Assembly (NCBI GenBank): GCA_947501805.1
Contig: CANMXJ010000006.1
Coordinates: forward strand, 124,001 to 188,000
Direction: 5' to 3'
DNA length: 64,000 nt
Source: an uncultured Sulfitobacter sp.
GTDB taxonomy: Bacteria; Pseudomonadota; Alphaproteobacteria; Rhodobacterales; Rhodobacteraceae
Part shown: positions 45,184 through 54,039 of the stretch, in pieces
Numbering within the stretch: the stretch's first letter is position 1
How the letters are laid out: every line of letters starts with the position of its first letter
Program-made: the position numbers and the translations under genes
The notes under the pieces: generated by a model
The model's input: the letters and a program-made list of their open reading frames with translations, nothing else
Told to the model about the DNA's origin: nothing
The model's database searches: none

Positions 45184-46301
45184 TGACAGTGATAAGCGAA
45201 CAGGAACTGGCAGAGTATGTTGCCAGTGTGGACAAGCCTGTGTCTGTCCGCGGTGGCAACACGCGCGGGATGGCGGGTAGTGGTGAGGCTTTGTCCGTTG
45301 CAGGCCTTTCAGGGATCACGCTTTATGAGCATGGTGCCTTGACGATGGTTGCACAGGCAGGAACGCCTGTGGCCGAGATTGAAGCAGCTTTGGCGAAAGA
45401 GAACCAGCGCCTGGCGTTTGAACCGATGGATCATCATGGGTTGGTTGGCTCTACGGGTGAGCCGACAATTGGTGGTGTATTTGCAGCGAATGTCAGTGGG
45501 CCACGCCGGATATCTGTAGGAGCTGCACGCGATTTTCTATTGGGTGTGCGGTTCGTGGATGGACAAGGGGCGATCGTCAAGAATGGCGGGCGCGTGATGA
45601 AAAACGTCACGGGATATGATTTGGTCAAGCTGATGGCGGGTTCGTTTGGAACGCTCGGTGTTATGAGCGAGGTGTCGTTCAAGGTGTTGCCGCGGCCGGA
45701 GACGCAAGGGGCGCTGGTTCTGCAAGGTTTGGATGATGGTGCTGCTGTGGCAGCGATGTCTGCTGCGATGGGCAGTCCGTACGAAGTGTCTGGTGCCGCG
45801 CATAATCCGGCATCGGGGCAGACTGTTTTGAGGTTAGAAGGGTTTGAGGCAAGTGTGGCCTACCGAATTGAAGAATTGAAAACCGTGCTGAAAGGTGCGG
45901 GTGCCGAATTGTCGGTTTGGGATGCAGACGCGACACTGGATTTCTGGAACGGTCAACGCGATGTATTGCCGTTTCATGGCGCAGATGGTGATGTCTGGCG
46001 TGTCTCTTGCAAGCCATCAATTGCCCCGACATTGGCTGCAAAAGCCGAACCGCTCGCGCGCCTTTATGATTGGGCGGGTGGGTTGATCTGGCTGCGCACA
46101 ACAACGGGCACAGATATGCGGGCACGGTTGGGTGATTTTGACGGCCATGCGACGTTGATACGCGCCAGTTCAGAGACAAAAGCGCGATTGGGTGTGTTTC
46201 AGCCAGAGGCACCTGGCGTGGCGAAGCTGACTGCAGGACTTCGTGCCCGGTTTGATCCACGCGGCATTCTTAATGCAGGTTTGATGGACGCTGTTGCATG
46301 A
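45183..46301 (+). CDS. glcE: Glycolate oxidase subunit GlcE
   Basis: 372-residue FAD-binding subunit of the GlcDEF complex. It has the family pattern SVRGGNTRGMAGSG, LAFEPMDHHGLVG, GSTGEPTIGGVFAANVSGPRR and a C-terminal NAGLMD end. It is separated from glcD by 61 bp that contain the 31-bp repeat. It overlaps the next membrane gene by ATGA. Confidence 0.93.
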   Translation: MTVISEQELAEYVASVDKPVSVRGGNTRGMAGSGEALSVAGLSGITLYEHGALTMVAQAGTPVAEIEAALAKENQRLAFEPMDHHGLVGSTGEPTIGGVFAANVSGPRRISVGAARDFLLGVRFVDGQGAIVKNGGRVMKNVTGYDLVKLMAGSFGTLGVMSEVSFKVLPRPETQGALVLQGLDDGAAVAAMSAAMGSPYEVSGAAHNPASGQTVLRLEGFEASVAYRIEELKTVLKGAGAELSVWDADATLDFWNGQRDVLPFHGADGDVWRVSCKPSIAPTLAAKAEPLARLYDWAGGLIWLRTTTGTDMRARLGDFDGHATLIRASSETKARLGVFQPEAPGVAKLTAGLRARFDPRGILNAGLMDAVA

Positions 46302-46663
46302 TACTGGCTTTGCTCTTTGTTGTCTTTTTCGTTGGCGGACCACTTGCATTCCGACTGATTACCAAGGTTGTTCCGACTGATAAAAGCCAGCGGATGTTAG
46401 GTATCGCAACAGCGATACTCGCGGGGAGTGGTTTGGCGCTTCGCTATGGTCTTGTTGACTTGTGGGGGCGGCATATCGGTATGACCGTTCTTTCAATATC
46501 CCTGATCTGGTTTGCCTGGATCGGTGTGCTTGCTTACGGCGCGCGCGCCCTGCGGCAGGTGGATACCGGTACACGGATGCGGCGCTGGACCGGTGTGATC
46601 GGTGCCGCTGGTACGACAATGCCTTGGTTCGGGCTTGCCTCGGCCAATCTTGTTCACGGGTAG
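46298..46663 (+). CDS. Small membrane protein inside the glc operon
   Basis: 121 residues with three or four hydrophobic helices (about 1-18, 32-50, 60-82, 100-116). It is translationally coupled to glcE and followed 9 bp later by glcF. It is not part of the classical E. coli glc operon. It could anchor GlcDEF to the membrane or pass electrons; no cofactor motif is visible. Confidence 0.7.
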   Translation: MILALLFVVFFVGGPLAFRLITKVVPTDKSQRMLGIATAILAGSGLALRYGLVDLWGRHIGMTVLSISLIWFAWIGVLAYGARALRQVDTGTRMRRWTGVIGAAGTTMPWFGLASANLVHG

Positions 46664-46672
46664 GGGACTTTC

Positions 46673-48010
46673 ATGCAGACCACATTTAGCGATGCGCAGA
46701 TGCGTGATCCGGCCATTCAGCGCAGCAACGAGATCTTGCGCTCTTGCGTGCATTGCGGTTTTTGCACCGCGACTTGCCCGACCTATCAGGTTTTGGGGGA
46801 TGAATTGGACAGCCCGCGTGGGCGGATTTATCTGATCAAGGACATGCTGGAAAATGACCGTGATCCGGATGAGAAGACGGTTAAGCATATTGATCGGTGC
46901 CTGTCCTGTCTGGCCTGCATGACAACCTGCCCGTCAGGTGTGCACTATATGCATCTGGTAGATCATGCGCGGGAATACATTGATCAGCGATACAAGCGCC
47001 CTTTTACCGATCGGGCATTGCGTTGGGTGTTGGCGCGGATATTGCCCTATCCGATGCGGTTTCGCGTGGCGCTGTTGGGAGCAAAAATCGGGCGGCCTTT
47101 TGCAAGGTTCATGCCGGATGCGCGGCTGCGTGCGATGCTGGAGATGGCACCGAAAGTGATCCCGCCAGTCAGCCGCAATGATGATCCGCAGACATTTTTA
47201 GCGGAGGTGCCGCGCAAGAAACGTGTAGCGCTGATGACAGGCTGTGCGCAAAAGGCGCTGAATACTGACATAAATGATGCCACCATTCGGCTGCTCACGC
47301 GGCGGGGCTGCGATGTTGTTGTCGCTGAAGGTGCAGGCTGTTGCGGGGCGTTGACGCACCATATGGGCAAGACCTCGGAAAGTCATACAACAGCCGCCAA
47401 GAACATCAAGGCGTGGTGTGCCGAGATGGATGGGAAGGGGTTGGATGCGATTGTAATCAATACGTCCGGGTGTGGTACAACGGTCAAGGACTACGGGCAT
47501 ATGTTCCGCAATGATCCTTTGGGGCCGGGTGCGGCACGGGTGTCGGCGATTGCAAAGGACGTATCGGAAGTGCTGGTTGATCTAGGCCAGGAGGCTGAAG
47601 TTGGCCCGTCCGTGATCCCCGAAGGAATGGTCGTGGCCTATCATGCAGCGTGTTCCTTGCAGCATGGCCAGCAGATCAAGACTTATCCCAAGGACCTTCT
47701 CAAGGCGGCAGGATTTACTGTTGTGGAGCCTGCCGACAGCCATCTTTGTTGTGGATCGGCAGGGACATATAACCTGATGCAGCCGGAGATTTCGGGTCAA
47801 TTGAAAGAGCGCAAAGTGCGCACATTGGAGGCTAAGAACCCGGATGTGATCGCAGCGGGCAATATCGGCTGTATGATGCAGATCGGCTCTGCCGCCTCAA
47901 TGCCGGTTGTGCATACGGTCGAGTTGCTGGACTGGGCATCGGGCGGGCCAAAACCACCGGCAATGAGTGGCGAAAATATGCCGACCGATGCGGTTCCACG
48001 TTTGCGATAA
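46673..48010 (+). CDS. glcF: Glycolate oxidase iron-sulfur subunit GlcF
   Basis: 445-residue iron-sulfur protein. Two ferredoxin-type clusters are seen in CVHCGFCTATCPTY and CLSCLACMTTCPSG, followed by two CCG domains (GCCGALTHHMGK and CCGSAGTYNLMQPE). It passes electrons from GlcD to quinone. It is the last gene of the operon. Confidence 0.95.
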   Translation: MQTTFSDAQMRDPAIQRSNEILRSCVHCGFCTATCPTYQVLGDELDSPRGRIYLIKDMLENDRDPDEKTVKHIDRCLSCLACMTTCPSGVHYMHLVDHAREYIDQRYKRPFTDRALRWVLARILPYPMRFRVALLGAKIGRPFARFMPDARLRAMLEMAPKVIPPVSRNDDPQTFLAEVPRKKRVALMTGCAQKALNTDINDATIRLLTRRGCDVVVAEGAGCCGALTHHMGKTSESHTTAAKNIKAWCAEMDGKGLDAIVINTSGCGTTVKDYGHMFRNDPLGPGAARVSAIAKDVSEVLVDLGQEAEVGPSVIPEGMVVAYHAACSLQHGQQIKTYPKDLLKAAGFTVVEPADSHLCCGSAGTYNLMQPEISGQLKERKVRTLEAKNPDVIAAGNIGCMMQIGSAASMPVVHTVELLDWASGGPKPPAMSGENMPTDAVPRLR

Positions 48011-48079
48011 CTGATTTGCCCTAATTTTGCCGCAACTCGTCGATAACTGCTGGTTCTCAGGCAATGACGAGGATATTTT

Positions 48080-48895
48080 GTGCGGCGCTGGATAGCTTTT
48101 TCACTGGTTGCAATGGTCGCTACGTCGGCCGCTTTTGCACAAGATGCTGATCTGAAACGACTGGATTCAGGCGTCGATGCAACCGCTTGGGAGGCTGTTG
48201 GGCGGCTTGATATCGGGGGCACCGGTTTTTGTACGGGCGCATTGATTGCGCCGCGTTTGGTGCTGACGGCTGCGCATTGTCTCTATGATCGCGAGACAAA
48301 GCAGCGGATTGACCATGGCAAGGTGCAGTTCCTTGCAGGATGGCGCAATGGCCGTGCGGGGGCCTACCGCGATGTGCGCCGTGCTGTGGTGCATCCTGAC
48401 TTCATTTATGACGGTGATGTGTCTTCGGACCGTGTGCGCAATGATCTGGCTTTGCTGGAATTGCAGCGTCCGATCCGAAACACCACAATTGTTCCGTTCG
48501 GGACCGCCGCGAGGCCGCGTCCGGGGGATTCTGTAGGCGTTGTCAGCTATGCAAAAGACCGTTCTGAGGCACCGTCCTTGCAGGAAGTCTGCAAAGTGCT
48601 CGCGCAGCAAGAAGGGGTTTTGGTAACGTCCTGTTCGGTCGATTTCGGCTCCAGCGGAGCGCCGATTTTTACCTTCCATGAAGGTGAAGCACATATCGTT
48701 TCGGTTGTGTCGGCCAAGGCAGAGGTGGATGGAAAACGGGTGTCTTTGGGCACAAATCTGGGGGCGACATTGGCGATTTTGCAGGCCGAGCTGGTTGCGG
48801 GCAAGGGGGTGTTCCAAGATGATGCACCACGTCGCAAACGCGTTTTGGTCGGGCAAGGAAGCCGGGAAACAGGTGCAAAGTTTGTTAAGCCATGA
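48080..48895 (+). CDS. Exported trypsin-like serine protease (paralog 1)
   Basis: 271 residues with a signal peptide (cleavage near AFAQ, residue 20) and an S1 chymotrypsin-fold domain. The catalytic triad is H66 in TAAHC, D122 in NDLALL and S192 in FGSSGAP. The serine motif is GSSG instead of the common GDSG. The start is GTG 48080. The stop overlaps the start of the next, related protease. Confidence 0.9.
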   Translation: MRRWIAFSLVAMVATSAAFAQDADLKRLDSGVDATAWEAVGRLDIGGTGFCTGALIAPRLVLTAAHCLYDRETKQRIDHGKVQFLAGWRNGRAGAYRDVRRAVVHPDFIYDGDVSSDRVRNDLALLELQRPIRNTTIVPFGTAARPRPGDSVGVVSYAKDRSEAPSLQEVCKVLAQQEGVLVTSCSVDFGSSGAPIFTFHEGEAHIVSVVSAKAEVDGKRVSLGTNLGATLAILQAELVAGKGVFQDDAPRRKRVLVGQGSRETGAKFVKP

Positions 48896-49710
48896 TGAAA
48901 ATACTCAAAATATGCGGTCTGGTTCTCGCCCTTGGTATCAGTGCTGGTGTGGCGGATGCGCAGTCCAGTAAATTGCGGTCTTTGGATACGGAGAACGATG
49001 CAAAAGCGTGGCAATCCGTTGGGCGGCTAGATACGAAAAGCGGATTTTGCACTGGCACATTGATTGCCCCTGATTTGGTGCTGACTGCCGCGCATTGTGT
49101 CTATGGACGTAACGGTAAGATGATCGCGCCCGCAGACATGAAATTCCAGGCCGGCCTGACCCATGGCCAAGCCGCAGCGGAACGTGTTGTCGCACAGATT
49201 GAAGCGCATGTCGGATATGTTCCGAACCGTCGACTTGATATGCGCAATGTGCGCCACGACGTCGCGTTGGTCAGATTGGAAGAGCCAATCCCGACCCATG
49301 AACTTGATCCCTTTGCCGTGCATGCGGGTGACGTGCCTGATGGTCCGGTAAGCGTGGTTTCCTATGGTCAGGGTCGATCGGACCAGTTGTCGCGCCAGAA
49401 CCAGTGTCAGGTCTTGGGACGGCAGGACCGCATCATCGCGTTGGATTGCGATGTGACGTTCGGGTCCAGTGGTGCGCCTGTGTTTACGCATTTGAACGGG
49501 CGGGGCCGGATTGCCTCTATCATATCGGGTGGTGGTAAATTCGGCGATAAAGAAGTGGCATACGGGATGGCGTTGCCCGTGTTGGTTTCTGATCTGAAAC
49601 GCCAGATGCGCGCCAATGCGCCACGCCCGACAGCAAAGGTTCGCCGGTTGGGCATCGGGAGCAACAAGTCTTCGACGGGTGCAAAGTTTGTGACCGTAAA
49701 CGGGTCTTGA
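48892..49710 (+). CDS. Exported trypsin-like serine protease (paralog 2)
   Basis: 272 residues, clearly homologous to the preceding gene: signal peptide to about ADAQ, then H68 in TAAHC, D123 in HDVALV and S193 in FGSSGAPVF. Both paralogs share a similar C-terminal end (TGAKFV). The pair is the product of tandem duplication and is translated as a unit (ATGA overlap). A role in periplasmic or extracellular proteolysis is inferred. Confidence 0.9.
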   Translation: MMKILKICGLVLALGISAGVADAQSSKLRSLDTENDAKAWQSVGRLDTKSGFCTGTLIAPDLVLTAAHCVYGRNGKMIAPADMKFQAGLTHGQAAAERVVAQIEAHVGYVPNRRLDMRNVRHDVALVRLEEPIPTHELDPFAVHAGDVPDGPVSVVSYGQGRSDQLSRQNQCQVLGRQDRIIALDCDVTFGSSGAPVFTHLNGRGRIASIISGGGKFGDKEVAYGMALPVLVSDLKRQMRANAPRPTAKVRRLGIGSNKSSTGAKFVTVNGS

Positions 49711-49741
49711 AACCGTAAACCATCCTTCCCACATGAGTGTA

Positions 49742-49768
49742 GCCGGGACGCCTAATTAGGGTTCCGGC
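49742..49768 (+). promoter_or_regulatory. Upstream hairpin of the hsp20 leader
   Basis: GCCGGGA (49742-49748) pairs with TTCCGGC (49762-49768), enclosing the self-complementary CCTAATTAGG. It is a likely first stem of the multi-hairpin 5' leader of the heat-shock gene, but could also act as the terminator of the protease pair. Confidence 0.45.
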
Positions 49769-49812
49769 GCTAAAAACAGGGCCTGTCCAATGGTGGAAGG
49801 CTCGACTTTTCT

Positions 49813-49831
49813 ATCGCTCACAAATGAGGAT
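49813..49831 (+). promoter_or_regulatory. ROSE-like RNA thermometer hairpin over the hsp20 ribosome site
   Basis: ATCGCTC ACAAAT GAGGAT folds into a six-pair stem with a single bulged G (49816) opposite the Shine-Dalgarno GAGGA (49826-49830), 8 bp from the ATG. A bulged G facing the ribosome site before a small heat-shock gene is the hallmark of ROSE elements in alphaproteobacteria. Confidence 0.62.
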
Positions 49832-49837
49832 GAACAC

Positions 49838-50308
49838 ATGCGTACTTTTGATTTTGCACCGCTCTACCGGTCAAGTGTTGGTTTCGACCAGATTGCGAAT
49901 ATGATGGACCGTGCTTTGACCAGTGATGGTGCCTCGTCAAGCTACCCCCCTTATAACATAGAGAAACTTGACGGTGATGCTTATCGTATCTCGATCGCCG
50001 TTGCAGGGTTTTCTGATGCTGATCTTTCCGTCGAAGTGCGTGAGAAATCGCTGATTGTCTCTGCCCGGAAGGCGGATGAGGACGAAGGCAAAACTTACCT
50101 GCACCGCGGTATTGCGACCCGTGCATTCGAGCGGCGCTTTCACCTTGCCGATCACGTTCATGTGACGGGCGCGACCCACGTCGATGGCATGTTGCATATC
50201 GAGCTGGAGCGTCAGGTGCCGGAAGCGTTGAAGCCGCGCCAGATCCAGATCGCGTCTGACAGCAAAGCGCTTGAGAAAGACGTCGTGGACGCCAAATCCG
50301 TCAACTAA
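49838..50308 (+). CDS. Small heat shock protein Hsp20/IbpA family
   Basis: 156-residue alpha-crystallin-type holdase that binds unfolding proteins under heat stress. The core runs from about residue 35 to 130 (DAYRISIAVAGFSDADLSVEV, LIVSARK, FERRFHLADHVHVTGATHVDGMLHIEL). ATG 49838 begins MRTFDFAPLYRSSVGFD, the usual start of IbpA-type proteins. The upstream ATG at 49790 lies in the structured leader. Translation is probably temperature-controlled. Confidence 0.92.
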   Translation: MRTFDFAPLYRSSVGFDQIANMMDRALTSDGASSSYPPYNIEKLDGDAYRISIAVAGFSDADLSVEVREKSLIVSARKADEDEGKTYLHRGIATRAFERRFHLADHVHVTGATHVDGMLHIELERQVPEALKPRQIQIASDSKALEKDVVDAKSVN

Positions 50309-50319
50309 GGCGGTGAAAG

Positions 50320-50386
50320 AGGTCTGATCCTCCCTCCCCCGAGACAGACCTTTTCAAGGTCCGGCGTTTTGCGCCGGGCCTTTTTT
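50320..50386. terminator. Two tandem terminator hairpins after hsp20
   Basis: The first stem AGGTCTG / CAGACCT (50320-50326, 50345-50351) is followed by TTTT. The second, AAGGTCCGGCG / CGCCGGGCCTT (50356-50383), is followed by a T-run to 50386. They stop hsp20 transcripts and, read from the other strand, may serve the convergent 2OG oxygenase gene. Confidence 0.85.
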
Positions 50387-50394
50387 GTAAAGCA

Positions 50395-51384
50395 TCAGGC
50401 TTTTTGGAACTGGGCAAAACTGTTGGCATTTCGGCCTGCAATATGTTCGCCTGCGCGGACAGGTTCATAGAGGCTCTCTGCTTCTGAAACACCCAGATCA
50501 CGAGGGTCGATGACCGTATCGGTGTTGGGATCAAAGAAAATCGGAATGGAGTAACGGGCACGTCCGGACCGGTTGATCACCCGGTGCAAGGTCGAAGCAA
50601 AGCGGTCATTGCTCCAGCGTTGCAACAGATCGCCGATGTTACAAACCAGCGTGCCGGGGAGTGGTGGTGCTTCGACCCACTCACCGGATTTTGTGCGGAC
50701 TTGTAACCCGCCGTTTATGTCTTGAAACAGGAAAGTCAAAACGCCGAAATCAGTATGCGGGGCGACGCCAAAGCGCTCTTCGTTTTCATCGGCGGCGCTG
50801 GAGGGTGGGTAGTACACCAATTGCCCGCGTGCGAGTGGGTTATGGTAATATGGCGCAAAGAAATCTGCGGGTTGGTTCAGGCTGACCGCTATGGCGCTAA
50901 GAACTGTTCCAGCGATCCCGCAAACAGCTGAATAATAGGGCGTGAGATCAGCGCGAAGGCGAGGGAAATCATCCTCGGGCCATTGGTTTTGCGCAACCAA
51001 AGGACGGCGTGCGGCCAGTTGTGGGTCATCGTCCGCAACGTCACGGCCCCAAAAAAACACTTCCTTGAGGTCGTGTGTCTTTGCCCCTTGGAGTTTGGAC
51101 ATCCCCGTGGCCATCCATCCGCGCTGGGTCTGGTCTATTGCGACGGATTGTTTGATCGCCAAAGGTTGAGCGAAAAATTCTTGGGCGACATCAAACGCCT
51201 GATCCATCAGATTTTGTGATATGCCATGGCCGGAGATATAGAAGAACCCAGTATTGCCTGCTGCCGTGTTAATCTGAGCGGCAACGTCGGCAAGGTTGGA
51301 CCCGTCAAGGGCCGGCGCGATGTCGATCACCGGAATGGCCGAATGATCAAGGGCTTTGGCGGCGGCAAAGTCTTTTTGGCTCAT
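50395..51384 (-). CDS. Isopenicillin N synthase-like 2-oxoglutarate/Fe(II) oxygenase
   Basis: 329-residue DIOX_N/2OG-FeII oxygenase. The iron ligands are H210-x-D212 in APHTDFG and H267 in STLHRVIN, and R277 with S279 (RYS) bind 2-oxoglutarate. The N-terminal domain has SGHGISQNLM. It would hydroxylate or desaturate a small molecule; the substrate is unknown. It stands alone, convergent with hsp20. Confidence 0.9.
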   Translation of the reverse strand: MSQKDFAAAKALDHSAIPVIDIAPALDGSNLADVAAQINTAAGNTGFFYISGHGISQNLMDQAFDVAQEFFAQPLAIKQSVAIDQTQRGWMATGMSKLQGAKTHDLKEVFFWGRDVADDDPQLAARRPLVAQNQWPEDDFPRLRADLTPYYSAVCGIAGTVLSAIAVSLNQPADFFAPYYHNPLARGQLVYYPPSSAADENEERFGVAPHTDFGVLTFLFQDINGGLQVRTKSGEWVEAPPLPGTLVCNIGDLLQRWSNDRFASTLHRVINRSGRARYSIPIFFDPNTDTVIDPRDLGVSEAESLYEPVRAGEHIAGRNANSFAQFQKA

Positions 51385-51440
51385 GAGAAGAACAGACAGA
51401 AACGGCGGGCACCTGTCAATGCGCCCGCCATTTGAGTAGA

Positions 51441-53384
51441 TCAGTTCTGTGACAGACTTTCTGCGAGGCGCATCAGTTGGATTGCCTCTGCACGGTAGCC
51501 GAATGGATCGTCGCCTTTGGTCTGCGTGGCCAATGTGATTGCGTCAGCATAGCTCCAGCTGCCTGTATATTTACCACCCCGCAAGAGCTGCCCGAAGCCC
51601 GCGATTGCCGTGGCGAAACTTGTTTCACCTGCCGTGTTGGTGGAAATCGGTGTTTCAATCAGGTTGCTGGCTGCGGCCCCCGGTGCTTTGTAGCGCAGGC
51701 GCAGGAAAGCGAGTTCATCATTGTCGCCCTGCGCGGTGTCTGTGCTGCTGTAGCGCAGTGGATCGGTTAACTCCGCGGGTGATCCCTTTGGTGTGACCTC
51801 GTAGATTGCCGTGACCTGATGTCCTGCACCGATGTCGCCAGCGTCGACTTTGTCATTGTTGAAGTCTTCGCGTTTCAATGCGCGGGTTTCATAGCCGATT
51901 AAACGGTATTCAGAGATGGCTGCGGGGTTGAATTCGACCTGAATTTTCACGTCATCCGCAATGGGGAACAAGGCACCTGTCAGTTGATCCACCAGCACCT
52001 TCTGTGCTTCTGACAGCGTGTCGATGTAGGCGGCTTGCCCGTTACCGTTCTGTGCCAGTGCCTGCATCGTTGCATCATCCAGATTGCCACGGCCAAAGCC
52101 CAAAACGCTAAGGTAAGTTCCGGTATCACGCTTGTCTGCAATGTAATCCTTAAGTTGTTCAGGATCGTTTAGACCTACATTGAAATCACCATCGGTAGCA
52201 AGGATCACGCGGTTCACCTCACCCTTCTCTGCCATGGCAGCGGCGGTGGCATAGGCTTGTTGCAAACCGGCCTGACCTGCAGTTGAGCCGCCGGCACCAA
52301 GGTTGTTCAATGCGTTAAGGATCGTGCTACGCTCGGAAGCAGGTGTCGGGGCAAGAACCTCACCCGCGCTACCGGCATAGGTCACGATGGCGATCTGGTC
52401 TTCGGGACGGAGTTGACCAAGCATCAAGTGGAAACTCTGCTTCAGCAGCGGCAGTTTGTTCGGTTGGTTCATGGAGCCGGACGTGTCGATCAGGAACACA
52501 AGGTTCAGCGGCCGGCGGTCACTGACGTCAGGCATGGCTCCTTGGATGCCGATCTGCAGAAGTTGCGTATCAGGGTTCCAAGGGGTTTGGGTGACAGAGA
52601 CCGTGGGTGTAAAGGCCGTATCGTCTAGAGGGGCAGTGTAGTCATAGGGGAAATAGTTGATCATTTCCTCAATGCGCACGGCGTCTTTGGGTGGCAACCG
52701 ACCTTGGGTCAAGGAATTGCGAATGACCGAATAGGACGCGGTGTCCACGTCGATGGAGAAGGTCGAGACGGGGGTTTCAGCAGTGACATGAACGGGGTTG
52801 ACGTCCGCGTTGGCGAAGCTTTCTGTGTTTGCTTGAGGTGTAGGCATATCTTCCGCCCCAAGCGATTGAAGGGCATAGTCTAACTGGCGTGCTCGAGCGG
52901 TCTTTGGCTGAGGTGCGGCAATGCGAGATAGGCCGGAGGTAGCAGCCAAATCTTCGGAAGCCACTTCCATTTCAGCTGATGGGGCAGTTTCCATGATGAC
53001 TGGCGCTTCAATAGTAACAGGTGCTTCTGGAATTGGGTCCGAGACGTCGGGCGCGTTCTGATCTTTGCGAAAAGAGGTCTCGCGCAATCCATTGTTCGGC
53101 ATCAATCTATCGCCAAGGGGTGATAGCATCACCAGACCAACCGCAATGATAGCGGTCGAGGCGGTCAGACCCGCGCGGGATGTAAGTGTATTCAGCATGT
53201 GTCGTACTCCTGAGAAAAGGCCCGCTTTCGGGCGATCAGAAGTAAGACGCGCGCCATCCCGCGATCCTTGGAGGTCTGAGAAGTTTTTTTGCGCCAAGGC
53301 GATGTTTTCCACCTTTCGCGCCTTATCAGGTTGCGGTGTGGCGGCGTTCATCAGGGATTTCAGATCATCGAGGTCGTCGCTCAT
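51441..53384 (-). CDS. von Willebrand factor type A domain protein (YfbK-like), membrane-anchored
   Basis: 647 residues. A short cytoplasmic N-terminus (1-70) precedes one membrane segment (about 73-92), a low-complexity P/E-rich linker (110-200), the VWF_N domain, the VWA domain with intact MIDAS D300-T-S302-G-S304, and a DUF3520-type C-terminus. VWA domains bind proteins through a metal ion. It is translationally coupled to an ECF sigma factor (4-bp overlap), suggesting its N-terminus holds the sigma factor at the membrane (inference). Confidence 0.9.
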   Translation of the reverse strand: MSDDLDDLKSLMNAATPQPDKARKVENIALAQKNFSDLQGSRDGARLTSDRPKAGLFSGVRHMLNTLTSRAGLTASTAIIAVGLVMLSPLGDRLMPNNGLRETSFRKDQNAPDVSDPIPEAPVTIEAPVIMETAPSAEMEVASEDLAATSGLSRIAAPQPKTARARQLDYALQSLGAEDMPTPQANTESFANADVNPVHVTAETPVSTFSIDVDTASYSVIRNSLTQGRLPPKDAVRIEEMINYFPYDYTAPLDDTAFTPTVSVTQTPWNPDTQLLQIGIQGAMPDVSDRRPLNLVFLIDTSGSMNQPNKLPLLKQSFHLMLGQLRPEDQIAIVTYAGSAGEVLAPTPASERSTILNALNNLGAGGSTAGQAGLQQAYATAAAMAEKGEVNRVILATDGDFNVGLNDPEQLKDYIADKRDTGTYLSVLGFGRGNLDDATMQALAQNGNGQAAYIDTLSEAQKVLVDQLTGALFPIADDVKIQVEFNPAAISEYRLIGYETRALKREDFNNDKVDAGDIGAGHQVTAIYEVTPKGSPAELTDPLRYSSTDTAQGDNDELAFLRLRYKAPGAAASNLIETPISTNTAGETSFATAIAGFGQLLRGGKYTGSWSYADAITLATQTKGDDPFGYRAEAIQLMRLAESLSQN

Positions 53385-53923
53385 TGCGTTTCCTCCTGTC
53401 GCTGTGTTGCGAGGTGTTTCTTGGCCTTAGAGATGCGCCAGCTGATTGTGCCCTCGGAGACGTTCAATATCTCGCCCGCTTGGGCGTGTGTCATATCGTC
53501 GAGGATCAGGGCGAGCGTATCGCGTAAATCATCAGGCAAGGCGCGCATGGCGTGGGTGAGCCAGTCGATTGCGTCTTCGGTTTCGGCGTTTGCTGCGCGA
53601 CGGTTCACTTCCCAATCGCCCCAGCCTGATGCCGCCTTTGCGTGGGTTGCGGCGCGGCGGCGGCGGTCATGGGCGGCGTTGACGCATAGGCGGTAGGCCC
53701 ATGTGGTAAAGGATGCCTCGCCGCGAAAGCCGCGCAGTTTGGCAGGCAGGGCAGCGCAGATATCCTGGGTCAGGTCTTCGGCTTCGGCTTGGCTTCCAGT
53801 CAGGCGAAAGCACAGGCGAAACAGACGGTCGTATTGACGCTCGATCAGCGTGGCAAAGGCGCCTGCATCACCCCCAGCGGCCGCGAGGGCCAGTATGTCG
53901 TCGTCGGTTTGCATCAACATCAC
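53381..53923 (-). CDS. ECF-type RNA polymerase sigma factor
   Basis: 180 residues with region 2 (RQYDRLFRLCFRLTGSQAEAEDLTQDICAAL, FRGEASFTTWAYRLCVNAAHD) and region 4 (LPDDLRDTLALILDDMTHAQAGEILNVSEGTISWRISKAKKHL). No classical zinc anti-sigma factor follows; the next gene encodes the VWA membrane protein. Start ATG 53923, or ATG 53920 or 53914 a few codons later. It probably activates its own operon. Confidence 0.92.
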   Translation of the reverse strand: MMLMQTDDDILALAAAGGDAGAFATLIERQYDRLFRLCFRLTGSQAEAEDLTQDICAALPAKLRGFRGEASFTTWAYRLCVNAAHDRRRRAATHAKAASGWGDWEVNRRAANAETEDAIDWLTHAMRALPDDLRDTLALILDDMTHAQAGEILNVSEGTISWRISKAKKHLATQRQEETQ

Positions 53924-54039
53924 CTAGGTATGACGCGGGCGCTGCGTCAATCCTTGGCGCGCGCGGAAAGTTTTTTCATGAGAACGGGTTCTCAACACTT
54001 TTACGCGATACCCGTGGCGTTGTTGATACGGAGGTATGG

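Noticed and set aside
49790..49837. Upstream in-frame ATG of hsp20 as true start
   Set aside because: It would add 16 residues not seen in IbpA-type proteins, and the region forms the ribosome-site hairpin.
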